64,000 nucleotides of DNA, taken from a virus. The notes beneath the pieces are model-generated. The model did no database searches. It had not been told where the DNA came from and was given only the letters and a program-made list of their open reading frames with translations. This document shows, in pieces, positions 1-8,723 of this stretch. Position 1 is the stretch's first letter. Each line of letters starts with the position of its first letter. The position numbers were made by a program, and so were the translations under genes. The stretch covers positions 17,559-81,558 of the IMG/VR virus record IMGVR_UViG_3300033148_003055; one strand, written 5' to 3'.

Positions 1-2484
1 CGGGCCGTCGTGGACCCAGTACTTCCCGCCGTGCCACAGGTTCACCCAGCGAGGGGAGCCTTGAGGGAGGCCCGCCGCGATCCATTCCTCGAGGCCAGTC
101 CAGATTTCGTCGCCGTCGAGGAGGAGATGATAATTGCCTTGGAGCTTCGAGGTACCCCACGCCCGCATGGCCTTCTTGTTCGGCCAGACGTCGCGGACCT
201 CGAGTGTGATCTTGTTGTCTGGGTCGGGGAAGGCGCGAAGCCGGTCGAGGCTCCCGTCGTCGATCTCCGGAGCGAGGCGCACGCGCCCGAATGCGATCTT
301 GATCTCGTCGACGTGGGGGTAGATGGACTCGAGGCTCTGGGGGACGAAGCCCCAGTACGCGATCATGTGTGCTGAGACGTGACGCTCCCGGACGCCGAGG
401 AACGGGATGGCCTCGAGCTCGGCTCGCATCGTCGCGTGCCCGAACTTGGCGACGTGGGGGGCCGGGTCGATTACCTTCTTAGGCCGGGTGGCGTACTCCC
501 TGACCTTCTCGGTGAAGGCGTCTTCGTCCCCCCACGCCACGTACTCGAGCACGTCGCCGTACTCTTCCCTCATGACCGGAAGGTCGTACACGAGCGCGGG
601 CGTCCCACTGCACAACGCTTCCATTGGGACCATCCCGAACCCCTCGAACTTCGACGGCGCCAGCGCCATGTGCGCCGCGCGGAGCAGGGCGTACTTCTCG
701 ACATCCGGGCGGTTGGGGTAGGTGTAGAGCTTGTGGAGGGCGGTCTCGGGAAGCTTGCAGTTGGGGTGCCCGAAGGTGACGATGTCGAACGGAACGTCCA
801 GAGCCCAGATCGCCTTCATCGCAATGTCGCCGCCCTTGTACTTCGACGGCCTCGCCGACCAGAGGGCGAACGGGCGGGTCGGCAGCTCCACGTCCGCCGT
901 CTTCGACATCTCGAGGGCGTACGTGTTGACCTTCGGCGCGTTGACGTATACAGGCTTGTCGGTCTCGAGCCATTTCTGAAGGTACCTGCCGGACTCCCTG
1001 GAGTTGGCGATGAGAGCGTCCGCGTCGGCGAAGTTCTCCTTCTCCTGCCCGCCGAGGGCGACGGCGTAGTCGGGGAGGAACTCGTGGACCCAGTTCGGCG
1101 TCTCGAAGTTCACGCAAGCGAACGGCCGTCCGCGAGCCTCCGCCCACTCCTGGGCCTTCTGCCCGAAGCCAACCTTGGAGTCGGTGATGGCAACGTCGAT
1201 GTCCTCAGGGATCGGGTCGACCCCACTGATGATGAGGTGGATGCGTTCGGTGGCGGCGTAGTCCTTCGCCCAGCGCGGAGCCCCGCCGGTGATCAGGAAT
1301 ACTTCGGCCCCGAGGTCGGCCGCCCAGGTGATCGCGTCCTGGTACATGTGAATGCGCCCGCCCGAGTAGCTGCCCGAGTTGGCGAGCCAGATTCCGAATC
1401 GTTTCGTGAACGTCCCGGCGAGGTCGCTGAAGGTATCCTCGAGCGCGTTGTCGTCGTCGAGGAGGAGGCCCTTCCGGGCGCGGAGCTGGTAGCGGTAGGT
1501 GTTGGTGCCCTGCTTCGCGGCCATCTTCGTCGACATGGAACTCTGCGTCCGACGGCACCAGGCGAGCCTTTGTTCAAGGGCGACGATCTGCCTCCCCTCC
1601 GTGGCCATCTCGAACCGCAGGAACATCGCGCAGTCGCCCGCGGGGATTTCCTTCTCTCTCCAACCGCCGACGTAGTCGTACAGGCTCTTCCGGTACGCCC
1701 GCACGCCGCACACGTAGCAGCCGTCCGATAGGATCGACCCGGAGCGGTAGAGAGGTTTGTCGAAGCGACGGAAGGCGAGGCCCTCCCCGACGGATGCCTG
1801 GTCCTCCTCGACGAACCAGTCCTCCGGTTGGAAGTTGGGGTGGAGGTGGTCGGCCGCGGCAAACATCATCGCCCCGCCATACACGAAGCTGTTCCCGGCC
1901 CGCATCGCGTTACGCATGAGACGCAACGCTCCGGGGCAGAGCAGGTCGTGGTCGTCCAGCTCGACGACCATCGCCTCGTCGGGCACGTGCGCCATCCCCG
2001 TGGTCCTCGGGACGTTCGGTGCGCCGGTGTGTTCAGGCAGCCCTTCCACGATGACCTTCGTGGTGATCGTTGAGCACGCTTTCTTCACGATCTTTGTGAC
2101 CTCGTCCAAACCCTCCGGCCCGTCGTTGATCACAACGATGCCGGCTGGCTCGAGGTCCTGGGCGACGAGAGACTTGAGGCACTGTCCAAGGTGGAGGCTA
2201 CGGTCGAACGTCGGAATCACAACCCAGATCGGGCCGGGGTCGGCCTTCGCGATCTTGTACTGGCCCGACGGCCGGGACGAACGCTTGGGTGTCGGGGTTG
2301 GGGTCGGGGTGGCAGTCTCGAGTTGCTTGCGACGGTGTGGGTCGACGCCACATTCGACCGCCTGCTTATTCGCGAGCAGGAGGTTGGCGTCGTCGTCAGT
2401 AATTCTACCAGGGGACCGAAGGACCGCGCCGACGGCGTAGGATTCGCCACCGACCTCGCAACTCTCGATGAGCTTGACTAGCAC
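1..2484 (-). CDS. Multi-domain glycosyltransferase (GT2 / GT4 / GT2-like), 3' end off window
   Basis: Open from a GTG at 2484 through base 1 (at least 828 residues, no stop). The start is chosen because GAGGAGGGG sits just upstream. Three glycosyltransferase-like blocks follow one another. The first is a GT-A domain with WVVIPTFDR near residue 88 and DDHD near 177. The second is a GT-B domain with SKFEGFGMVPMEAL and PALVYDLPV. The third is a short GT-A-like segment with LLLDGDE near residue 790. A Thr-Pro run (about 60-67) links an N-terminal extension to the first domain. It follows the capsid gene, so it may glycosylate virion proteins or alter host surface sugars; the substrate is not visible. 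Confidence 0.85.
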   Translation of the reverse strand, partial: MLVKLIESCEVGGESYAVGAVLRSPGRITDDDANLLLANKQAVECGVDPHRRKQLETATPTPTPTPKRSSRPSGQYKIAKADPGPIWVVIPTFDRSLHLGQCLKSLVAQDLEPAGIVVINDGPEGLDEVTKIVKKACSTITTKVIVEGLPEHTGAPNVPRTTGMAHVPDEAMVVELDDHDLLCPGALRLMRNAMRAGNSFVYGGAMMFAAADHLHPNFQPEDWFVEEDQASVGEGLAFRRFDKPLYRSGSILSDGCYVCGVRAYRKSLYDYVGGWREKEIPAGDCAMFLRFEMATEGRQIVALEQRLAWCRRTQSSMSTKMAAKQGTNTYRYQLRARKGLLLDDDNALEDTFSDLAGTFTKRFGIWLANSGSYSGGRIHMYQDAITWAADLGAEVFLITGGAPRWAKDYAATERIHLIISGVDPIPEDIDVAITDSKVGFGQKAQEWAEARGRPFACVNFETPNWVHEFLPDYAVALGGQEKENFADADALIANSRESGRYLQKWLETDKPVYVNAPKVNTYALEMSKTADVELPTRPFALWSARPSKYKGGDIAMKAIWALDVPFDIVTFGHPNCKLPETALHKLYTYPNRPDVEKYALLRAAHMALAPSKFEGFGMVPMEALCSGTPALVYDLPVMREEYGDVLEYVAWGDEDAFTEKVREYATRPKKVIDPAPHVAKFGHATMRAELEAIPFLGVRERHVSAHMIAYWGFVPQSLESIYPHVDEIKIAFGRVRLAPEIDDGSLDRLRAFPDPDNKITLEVRDVWPNKKAMRAWGTSKLQGNYHLLLDGDEIWTGLEEWIAAGLPQGSPRWVNLWHGGKYWVHDGP

Positions 2485-2520
2485 TAGACCCCTCCTCGCT
2501 TAGGGGTGGGCGGGGCGGCG

Positions 2521-2545
2521 AGATTGCCGCCCCAACCCAGGTTTG
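2521..2545 (-). terminator. Hairpin between capsid and glycosyltransferase genes
   Basis: GGGGCGGC and GCCGCCCC flank a six-base loop, giving an eight-pair GC stem just after the capsid stop codon on the minus strand. No T-run follows, so it may stabilise the capsid transcript 3' end rather than terminate it. Confidence 0.5.
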
Positions 2546-2557
2546 CTACATCACGGC

Positions 2558-3703
2558 TTAGACGCCCGTGATGTCCTTGCCGAGCGCGAAGGCGTCTTCG
2601 AGCGCGACCTTTCCGTCGAAGCGGCCGACCATCTTGACGCCGGTCGTGCCCTGCTCCCAGAAGCGTCCGCCGGACTCCGTGGAGAAGTCGAGCTTCATGC
2701 GGTCGAACCACATGTAGGACATCAGGTCACCGAGGTAGAGGACGTCGGTGGCGAAGTCGTCCTGACGCGAGTAAGCGAATCCTGCGATCGTTGCGGGCTG
2801 ACCCTCAACGATACCCCGCTCGAAGATCGGGCGGTTCTGAAGGTCGACGAGACCTGCGATCTCATCGATAACGCTCGTGTTTCCGATCCAGCGAGCATTC
2901 TTCCGGTACTTGGCCGGAAGCTTCTTCTTGATCTCGATCAGGCCAGCATACGTGATGCTGTTCGAGAGCGAGACGGACTGGGTGATCGTCGCCGAAGCGA
3001 TACCGGTCGGCTGCGTGGTGCCAGCGCCGATTGCGACCATCTTGTCCTGTTCCTCGATCAGTCCCTGGGTGAAGAGACGCGTGACGTCGGCGATGACGTT
3101 GATCGGGGAATCCTGCAGGAGGTAGTAGGAAACCTCGGTGAACAGATAGCACTCGTACGCGGTGAACGTGATCTGGCCGTAGGCCGGATCGCTCGCCGTG
3201 TAGGCAGCTGCCTCTGTGCGGTTCCAGCGCCGCGTTACCGCGGAGCCTTCCTTGGGGACCGTGCCCGTGTCGCTCGTCACCGGAACCCGGCGAACGTGCG
3301 GCATGAGCTCGGAGAAGTCTCCCGCCTTCTCGATCATCTGGGCGATGTACTCGACGGGCGTGAGGTCCGCTCCTTCGGTGCTCTCTGTGAGGGCCTTCTG
3401 GCGAATGTCCTCGACGTACGGCAGCGTGCTGTTGAGCCACGACTGCTTGGCGAGCATCTGGGCCTTGGCGATGTGAACCGCCTGGTCCGGGCCCTGCTTG
3501 CCGGCGAGCACCTTGTAGAGGTACCACTGGCCGAGCAGCTGCTCGGGCGTCAGGTCATTGATGCCCTTCTTCTCGGCACCGAAGACCATCTCGACGCGCT
3601 TGTCCTTGTTCATCGCAGCTGCCTTCTTCTCGATCTCGCTCGCCACCATCTTGGGGATGGAGTCTGCGATCTCGCCGAGCGCTGCCTTCAGCTTCTCATT
3701 CAT
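2558..3703 (-). CDS. HK97-fold major capsid protein
   Basis: 381 residues, the usual size for phage_capsid-family coat proteins, directly after the protease-scaffold gene in the standard order. An N-terminal helical segment (about 1-110), rich in Lys/Glu/Ala, may be the delta/scaffold arm. The body from about 130 has features seen in this family, such as RRVPVTSDTG, the aromatic segment near YLFTEVSYYLL and the C-terminal FDGKVALEDAFALGK. Ribosome site: GGAAGGACCC before ATG. Residue-level fold assignment is inferred from pattern and gene order. Confidence 0.85.
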   Translation of the reverse strand: MNEKLKAALGEIADSIPKMVASEIEKKAAAMNKDKRVEMVFGAEKKGINDLTPEQLLGQWYLYKVLAGKQGPDQAVHIAKAQMLAKQSWLNSTLPYVEDIRQKALTESTEGADLTPVEYIAQMIEKAGDFSELMPHVRRVPVTSDTGTVPKEGSAVTRRWNRTEAAAYTASDPAYGQITFTAYECYLFTEVSYYLLQDSPINVIADVTRLFTQGLIEEQDKMVAIGAGTTQPTGIASATITQSVSLSNSITYAGLIEIKKKLPAKYRKNARWIGNTSVIDEIAGLVDLQNRPIFERGIVEGQPATIAGFAYSRQDDFATDVLYLGDLMSYMWFDRMKLDFSTESGGRFWEQGTTGVKMVGRFDGKVALEDAFALGKDITGV

Positions 3704-3791
3704 GTCGGGTCCTTCCGTTCTCCTCGCAAGTTGTTGTCGTCGTCGGTGGCCTGCGACTTTCAGCCCGGAGGGCCTGCGCCTTTCAGCCTTC

Positions 3792-5336
3792 TTAGTCGAG
3801 CACGCGACCGAGGTGCTTGTCGATCTCGCGCTTTACCGTCTCCACGATCCGCTCCTTCAGGTCCGCGGCGAACTCCTTGGCCTCGTCGTCGGTGACCTCG
3901 TCGTCGTCTTCCGGTTCCTCGTGTCCGGCATCCTTATCGGTTGCTGGGGGTGCCTCCTTCAAGCCGATCTTGTCACGAAGTTCGACAAGCCTCTCGAGGG
4001 TCTCGGCCGTCTCCTTCATCTCGTCCCGCAGTTCGACGAGCGCGACCTTGGCCTGGGTGGTGTCGAGCTCGAGTTCGGCCTTGATGACTGCGACCCGTTC
4101 GTTGACCTGATCTTCGACGTAGTCAATGATCGCATCGGCAGCTTCGTCGCTTACACCGAAGGTGTCCTGGAGGCCCTGGCGAAGTGCTTCCTCGGCGTCG
4201 TCTTCAGCATCGCTCCCGTCGTCGGTCTCCTCGTCTTCGCCATCGTCGTCGTCTGCTTCGGGCTCGTCGACCGTGTCGCCGTCGGCGGGCTTCCCTTCGT
4301 CCTCCGGGTCGGTCTCAACCGCACTGTCATCGGACGCGGGTTCCTCAGGCGCGGCTTCGCCTTCGTCGTCCCCCGCGTCCGTTTCCCCCTCGGAGTCCTC
4401 GACCGGTTCGGCGGACCCGTCGGCCTCGTCGCCTTCTGCGGGAGCTCCATCGCCACTGGGCGCGGGGGTCGCGTCGGGAGTCTCCTCGGGGGTGCCACCC
4501 TCATCGGGCTCCGGCGCATTGGTCTCTTCCGGTGTCTCTATGACGTCGTCGGCATCCTTGCCGGTGCCGGGGCGCTTCGCCCTCCGCATCTCGCCACCGC
4601 ACTCCGGGCACTCGATCTCGCGGCAGTGTTCGTCGGACGACATCTTGTGCCCACAGTCCAGGCACTCGCATTCGTACTTCATCTCCTCGTCCTCCTCGCT
4701 CTTGATCCCCTTCTCTCTCATCTCGTGCGCCCAGTCAGCGACGGACTTGACGACGTCCGCCGTTGTGCCGGTATGCATGGCGTTGGTCAAGGCGCTGGGG
4801 CAGGCGCCGACGGTGACGGCGGACAGCTCGAGGAGTTCCCACGACTTGATGTCAACCGGACCCCACAACTCTCCGTCACTGTCCTTGTCGCCTTCGATGG
4901 CGTCCCACTTGAGCGGGATGAAGCCGATACTCCAGGCGCTCATGAAGCCGTTCTTGTACAGGTAGAGGAGTTCCATTCCGAGAGCGGTCTCGGCGAACTT
5001 GACCTTGGCGGTCACAGAACCGGCACCCTTCTTGATGGAGCCCTTAACGACCTTCCCGACGGCGGGCAGATCGTTGCGGTGACCGAAGAGGACCACCGAG
5101 TTCTTCCGGTAGTTCTGGAGCTTGGCTCCGCTGGAGCGAACGATGTCGCCGTGGCGGTCGGTCTCGGTCGCGGTCATGGTGACCTCGATCTCGTCCTCCG
5201 CCAGGCCCGCGCCCTTCGTTCGAATCGACGGGGTGATCGTCATTGCGATCATGTCCGGACCGCGGTGCTCCGCCCCCTTGCACTCCCGCTGGAACCGGGC
5301 GACCAGCTCCTTGCGTTCCGTCATGTTAATGTCCAT
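3792..5336 (-). CDS. Prohead protease fused to a scaffold-like acidic/coiled-coil region
   Basis: 514 residues, about twice a typical HK97-type S78 protease. The protease domain covers about 30-200, with likely catalytic His86 (VLFGHRND) and a serine in FMSAWSIGF (about 131-139). Then come a zinc-ribbon-like stretch (CECLDCGHK, CPECGGEM, about 225-250), a very acidic low-complexity region (about 260-375) and a charged coiled coil to the C-terminus that looks like a scaffold. It probably directs capsid assembly and then cleaves itself and the capsid arm. It lies between portal and capsid genes. Confidence 0.85.
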   Translation of the reverse strand: MDINMTERKELVARFQRECKGAEHRGPDMIAMTITPSIRTKGAGLAEDEIEVTMTATETDRHGDIVRSSGAKLQNYRKNSVVLFGHRNDLPAVGKVVKGSIKKGAGSVTAKVKFAETALGMELLYLYKNGFMSAWSIGFIPLKWDAIEGDKDSDGELWGPVDIKSWELLELSAVTVGACPSALTNAMHTGTTADVVKSVADWAHEMREKGIKSEEDEEMKYECECLDCGHKMSSDEHCREIECPECGGEMRRAKRPGTGKDADDVIETPEETNAPEPDEGGTPEETPDATPAPSGDGAPAEGDEADGSAEPVEDSEGETDAGDDEGEAAPEEPASDDSAVETDPEDEGKPADGDTVDEPEADDDDGEDEETDDGSDAEDDAEEALRQGLQDTFGVSDEAADAIIDYVEDQVNERVAVIKAELELDTTQAKVALVELRDEMKETAETLERLVELRDKIGLKEAPPATDKDAGHEEPEDDDEVTDDEAKEFAADLKERIVETVKREIDKHLGRVLD

Positions 5337-5343
5337 CTTCCCC

Positions 5344-7506
5344 TCAACCTTCCTGCTCTTGGATGAGCTTATCGAACGCGGCGAGCTCCCGCTTGCCCTG
5401 ATCCCGGAATGACTTCGACATGGTCGTCTTCATCGAGGCGTAGCCTCTGCTCTGCACGCCCTCCGCGATGACGGCGTGGGCGAACTTGACCTCGTACGAG
5501 GCGCCCTTGTTCTTGTAGACCCCGAGGGCGGTGCAGTTGCAGTTGACCGTCTCGGCGGGCGAGCCGCTGAAGTCGCCAGGCCTGAACAGCACTGAATCCC
5601 CTACGTTGAAATAGCCGTCGTTCTTCACGACCTGACCGTTCGCCGAGGCGTGCGTGTCTCGGGTGTTGACGAAGATCGCAGACCACTCCTTGTACGGCAC
5701 CTTCATAGCCGTCCGCACGTCCTGGCTCGCGGCGTTCTGGGCGTCGGTGGCCTCGGTGCGCGCGATGCGGTCGGCCCGGTAGTCGGACTGGCCCTTGTAG
5801 ACCTCCTTGACCCTGTCCCTCAACTGTTGCCACGTCTCGCCAGCCTCAAGGCCCTGGGCGAGCGTCGCGGACAGCTTGGCCCGCGTGGAGGCGAGCAGGT
5901 CGTCGAAGTACTCCAGGTCCTTGCCCTCGAGGTACTCCGTGATGAACGGGTCGAAGTCGGGGATGTCCTCGGCCCCGGGGACGTTCGCCATCTCGAGGTC
6001 CCAGCCGCCCTTGAAGACGGTGCGGTACCGAGGCGTCATGACCCCGGACATCGTCGCCGCCTCTTCGGACCAATCCAGCGAGCCCGCGACCCAGACGTCC
6101 GGGCGGAAGCCTCCGGCGGGATCGTCAAGGCCCTTCTGTTGCTCCGGAGCGTTGGTTGCTCCGGAGGGATTCGAACCCCCGTGACGCGGTCCAGGGCCGC
6201 GCATCTTGCCGCTAGATGACGGAGCAACCGTCGTCTCTGTCTCTTCCGGTATCCCGGTGTCTGCGATGGGGATGAGCCGGTTGTTGACCATGAGCGCGTC
6301 GGCGTTCTCATCCTGCGACGGCTCCACTCCGATCTGCTCACGGGCCTCGTTGCGGGAGATGATCCCGGCGTCCACATCCTCCTTGCGGCGGGTGTGCATA
6401 GCCTGCTCGTCAAGTGGGATGACCGAGTCGAACTCGCAGAAGAGGCGCTCGTCGAACGCCTGGCACACCTCGATGGTCAGGAGGTCCTGCCACTGACGGA
6501 GCAGGGGCGTGACCGTGTTCGACTTGAAGCCGTAGTCGGCGGACGCAGACGACGCCCGGTTGGCGTCCTTCAGGATGCCGAGGATCGCCTCCGACACTCC
6601 GTACACCCCGAGCAGCTCTTCGCGGTTCGCCTGGCTCGACTCGAGGTAGTTCATTTCCTTCGGCGACATGCGCCACGGCGTAGCCGTCAGGCCACCACCC
6701 AGGAGCAGGGACTTGCCGGCGTTGGCCGAGCCCTCGTACTTCGCCCGGAGCTGGGTGCGGATACGCTCGATCTGCTCCTTGCCGAGCTCCTGTTCGGAGG
6801 TGATGAGGAGCGACGGGTCGGCGCCCTGGGAGAAGGTCTTGTCCTGAGACTCGTGGATGGCCCGGTGGACGTTGACGGCCTCGGTGGCGGCCTGCAACGG
6901 ACTGACCCCGTACACCTCACTCTGCGGATCGGGGTAGAGCCCGTGTCCTACCTGATCGGCGTCGAAGGTCTTGCGGTTCCCGAAGCTGATGTTGTACTGG
7001 AACTGCGGCTCCCCGCCGACGCCGACGGAGATGTCGACCTTGTCGGGGAGGAGAATCCAGAGCTTGTCGATCCGCCCGAGCCCCTCGCGATCCTTGAGGA
7101 AGTAGCAGTCCCCGGTGAGGTCGAGGTAGACCTGCTGCTTGTATATCCACTGCCACCACGTCTGGAGCGGGTTGGGCCGATTGAGAAGCTGAACGACGCG
7201 CCCGGCTCCGGCTTCGTTCGCCACAACCTCGCGCCGGTCCCCGTCCGGGAGGCGGACGTAGACCCGCAGCTTGGCCTGGGCGACGGCGGTGGCACGGGCG
7301 TTGACCGCGGCGTATATCCAGTGCTTGAAGTGCTTGAGTTGCTCGGCGGGGTCCTGGTTCTCTGATAGGCGCGTGCCAGAGTTCCCGCTGAACGCCTCGA
7401 GGAGCCCGGCCCCAGGACCGCCTCCCGTAATGCTGGTGACCGCCTTCCCCTTTGCGTCAACCCCCCGGAGGTAATCGAGCGCCCTGCGGATGATCGACCT
7501 CGGCAT
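5344..7506 (-). CDS. Portal protein fused to MuF / SPP1 gp7-like head morphogenesis domain
   Basis: 720 residues from the ATG at 7506, which overlaps the preceding stop (TAATG). The portal domain occupies about 1-400 (NRPNPLQTWWQW; SEAILGILKDAN). A linker of about 405-465 follows, then a MuF-like domain to the end (RTETD-type motif IARTEATDAQNAAS; NCNCTALGVYK). The portal forms the packaging ring; MuF domains are minor head proteins. Unusually, linker codons 427-452 are also a complete tRNA gene (separate entry). A longer upstream start is possible but would overlap the previous gene more. Confidence 0.88.
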   Translation of the reverse strand: MPRSIIRRALDYLRGVDAKGKAVTSITGGGPGAGLLEAFSGNSGTRLSENQDPAEQLKHFKHWIYAAVNARATAVAQAKLRVYVRLPDGDRREVVANEAGAGRVVQLLNRPNPLQTWWQWIYKQQVYLDLTGDCYFLKDREGLGRIDKLWILLPDKVDISVGVGGEPQFQYNISFGNRKTFDADQVGHGLYPDPQSEVYGVSPLQAATEAVNVHRAIHESQDKTFSQGADPSLLITSEQELGKEQIERIRTQLRAKYEGSANAGKSLLLGGGLTATPWRMSPKEMNYLESSQANREELLGVYGVSEAILGILKDANRASSASADYGFKSNTVTPLLRQWQDLLTIEVCQAFDERLFCEFDSVIPLDEQAMHTRRKEDVDAGIISRNEAREQIGVEPSQDENADALMVNNRLIPIADTGIPEETETTVAPSSSGKMRGPGPRHGGSNPSGATNAPEQQKGLDDPAGGFRPDVWVAGSLDWSEEAATMSGVMTPRYRTVFKGGWDLEMANVPGAEDIPDFDPFITEYLEGKDLEYFDDLLASTRAKLSATLAQGLEAGETWQQLRDRVKEVYKGQSDYRADRIARTEATDAQNAASQDVRTAMKVPYKEWSAIFVNTRDTHASANGQVVKNDGYFNVGDSVLFRPGDFSGSPAETVNCNCTALGVYKNKGASYEVKFAHAVIAEGVQSRGYASMKTTMSKSFRDQGKRELAAFDKLIQEQEG
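6153..6226 (-). tRNA. tRNA-Gln(CUG) embedded in the portal-MuF reading frame
   Basis: 74 nt with encoded CCA. The acceptor stem TGCTCCG/CGGAGCA is perfect and carries the U1-A72 pair typical of Gln tRNAs. D arm is ATCT/AGAT, anticodon stem CGCGG/CCGCG with loop CCCTGGA (anticodon CUG), T arm GGGGG-TTCGAAT-CCCTC, discriminator A. Position 33 is C instead of the near-universal U. The same bases encode linker residues of the portal fusion without a stop. A 12-bp copy of the tRNA 3' end follows at about 6139-6150. Structure is seen directly; expression is not known. Confidence 0.85.
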
Positions 7507-7628
7507 TACTTCTTCTCCTTGAGGTCGCGGATGGCCCTGTAGATCAGCCACATCATCGCGACCTGGACGAACGGGATAAACGGCGAAACCGCCGCGACCA
7601 TCATCTCGAATAGCGAGGGCTGGGGCAT
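7506..7628 (-). CDS. Small single-span membrane protein
   Basis: 40 residues, reading MPQPSLFEMM then a hydrophobic segment (about 9-30) and a basic RDLKEKK tail. It overlaps both neighbours by one base, which supports coding. It could be a small holin-like or membrane anchor protein, but nothing specific can be assigned. Confidence 0.6.
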   Translation of the reverse strand: MPQPSLFEMMVAAVSPFIPFVQVAMMWLIYRAIRDLKEKK

Positions 7629-7807
7629 CACTTGAGCATCACCCTTCGGGGCTCGCGATCGGGATCGGGGCGGACCTCGCCAGACCCTCGGTGGCAGACC
7701 GAGCACGTCAGGATGCTGGCAGTCTTCGTCGTGACCAGGGTCGTCTTCCCACCGCAGAAGCGACAGGTCCCGTTACGATGGATCGTTGCTACCTTCGGGT
7801 TCGTCAT
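7628..7807 (-). CDS. Small zinc-ribbon protein
   Basis: 59 residues. ATG at 7807 has TTGGAGAA seven bases upstream. Two knuckles, CRFCGG and CSVCHRG, about 20 residues apart form a probable zinc ribbon. It overlaps the upstream gene by 35 bases and the next gene by one. Function unknown; nucleic-acid or protein binding is likely for the fold. Confidence 0.6.
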   Translation of the reverse strand: MTNPKVATIHRNGTCRFCGGKTTLVTTKTASILTCSVCHRGSGEVRPDPDREPRRVMLK

Positions 7808-8099
7808 CCGGTTCTCCAATCACGTCTCGCTCGATGGCCTGGAACTGCTCGAACCCCTTCCGCGTCATCGACGGCTCCGCGCCTGTGACGATGTCGATGA
7901 GGTGGTTGGTCAGCAGCGTGTCGAATTCCTCCAGGTCTACGCACTCGACCCACCCGTCGGTGAGCCCGAACACCCGGCCGCTGTAGCCGAGCATGTAGAT
8001 ACGCCGGGGTCTGTCTTCGTCTTCCATGCGCTCGTTCACGCGGAGGACTTCGACGGACTCTATGCTGGCGAGCTCTGCGATGAATTCGCGCTCGGTCAT
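7773..8099 (-). CDS. Hypothetical acidic protein
   Basis: 108 residues beginning MTEREFIAEL and ending in an acidic/Ser tail. A beta-rich middle (RIYMLGYSGRVFGL) precedes EEFDTLLTNHLIDIV. No family recognised. It starts the short run of genes leading to the portal. Confidence 0.55.
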   Translation of the reverse strand: MTEREFIAELASIESVEVLRVNERMEDEDRPRRIYMLGYSGRVFGLTDGWVECVDLEEFDTLLTNHLIDIVTGAEPSMTRKGFEQFQAIERDVIGEPDDEPEGSNDPS

Positions 8100-8153
8100 A
8101 TCACCCCCTTATCGGTACGGGAGCGATTTGATTTCAAGGGGTTTTACGAAGCG

Positions 8154-8177
8154 CCCCCGACCAGGACGATCGGGGGA
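8154..8177 (-). terminator. Hairpin downstream of the 8192-8377 gene
   Basis: CCCCCGA and TCGGGGG make a seven-pair stem with a ten-base loop 15 bases after the stop codon. No T-run follows; a weak terminator or RNA end is possible. Confidence 0.4.
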
Positions 8178-8191
8178 GTGGGGTGATTCTA

Positions 8192-8377
8192 CTATCGGTT
8201 CGAGATTGCCGCTTCGATAGCGGCCCGAACCTCCTCGTTCTTCTCTTGATCCAGGCTCATGTTAAAGCACTGCCCCCGTTCCTTGCCCTGGTCGTCCGTC
8301 CAGAACAGGGTATAGAAGTAGCGCCCGGTCCCGTCCGGCCCTCTATGAATTTCAGCGCGGATTGTTTTCTTACGCAT
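8192..8377 (-). CDS. Hypothetical small protein
   Basis: 61 residues: basic start (MRKKTIRAEI), a beta-like aromatic middle (RYFYTLFWTDDQGKERG) and a helical end. ATG at 8377. It sits within co-directional small genes. No function recognised. Confidence 0.55.
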   Translation of the reverse strand: MRKKTIRAEIHRGPDGTGRYFYTLFWTDDQGKERGQCFNMSLDQEKNEEVRAAIEAAISNR

Positions 8378-8386
8378 TTGGTTTCC

Positions 8387-8647
8387 TCACATCATGACGG
8401 TGATGGTTTTCACGCAGTCGCCAAGGTCGCTAACGGCCTGCTTCGGCAGCTGGACGCCGAGTCTGCGCGCCGACTCTACGGCGTCCAACACTTCCTCGAA
8501 GGCCTTGGTCAGTCTGGTCTTGGCCGTCTCGCGCATAAAGGAGGAGTAGCACTTGCCGCAGATGCTATCGTGCATTCCTTTTTCGCAGGCAGCCAACTTG
8601 ACGCCACACGTGCTGCAGGTCTCTTCGGTCTTCGTCTTGGTCGTCAT
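8387..8647 (-). CDS. Small protein with CxxC zinc knuckles
   Basis: 86 residues. CSTCGVKLAACEKG and CGKC suggest one zinc site in the first 40 residues, followed by a helical tail (TRLTKAFEEVLDAVESA). Function unknown. Confidence 0.6.
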   Translation of the reverse strand: MTTKTKTEETCSTCGVKLAACEKGMHDSICGKCYSSFMRETAKTRLTKAFEEVLDAVESARRLGVQLPKQAVSDLGDCVKTITVMM

Positions 8648-8693
8648 GGTTTTGTTCTCCTCAGCGTCCCACCACGGGCCGCCACTCCCGACC

Positions 8694-8713
8694 CCCCCTT
8701 CCAGAGGGGGCGG
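8694..8713 (-). terminator. GC hairpin after the 8724-8942 gene
   Basis: CCCCC and GGGGG pair around CTTCCAGA, downstream of the stop. A similar hairpin follows the paralogous cassette gene at 53407. Termination is inferred from position only. Confidence 0.4.
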
Positions 8714-8723
8714 GGTGGGGGTC

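Noticed and set aside
379-1731. Long plus-strand open frame (450 codons)
   Set aside because: Antisense shadow of the glycosyltransferase gene; composition is Arg/Gly/Val-rich and has no motif. Similar shadows at 2543-3895, 3558-5366, 22186-23079, 52079-53410 and 62217-63443 are rejected for the same reason.
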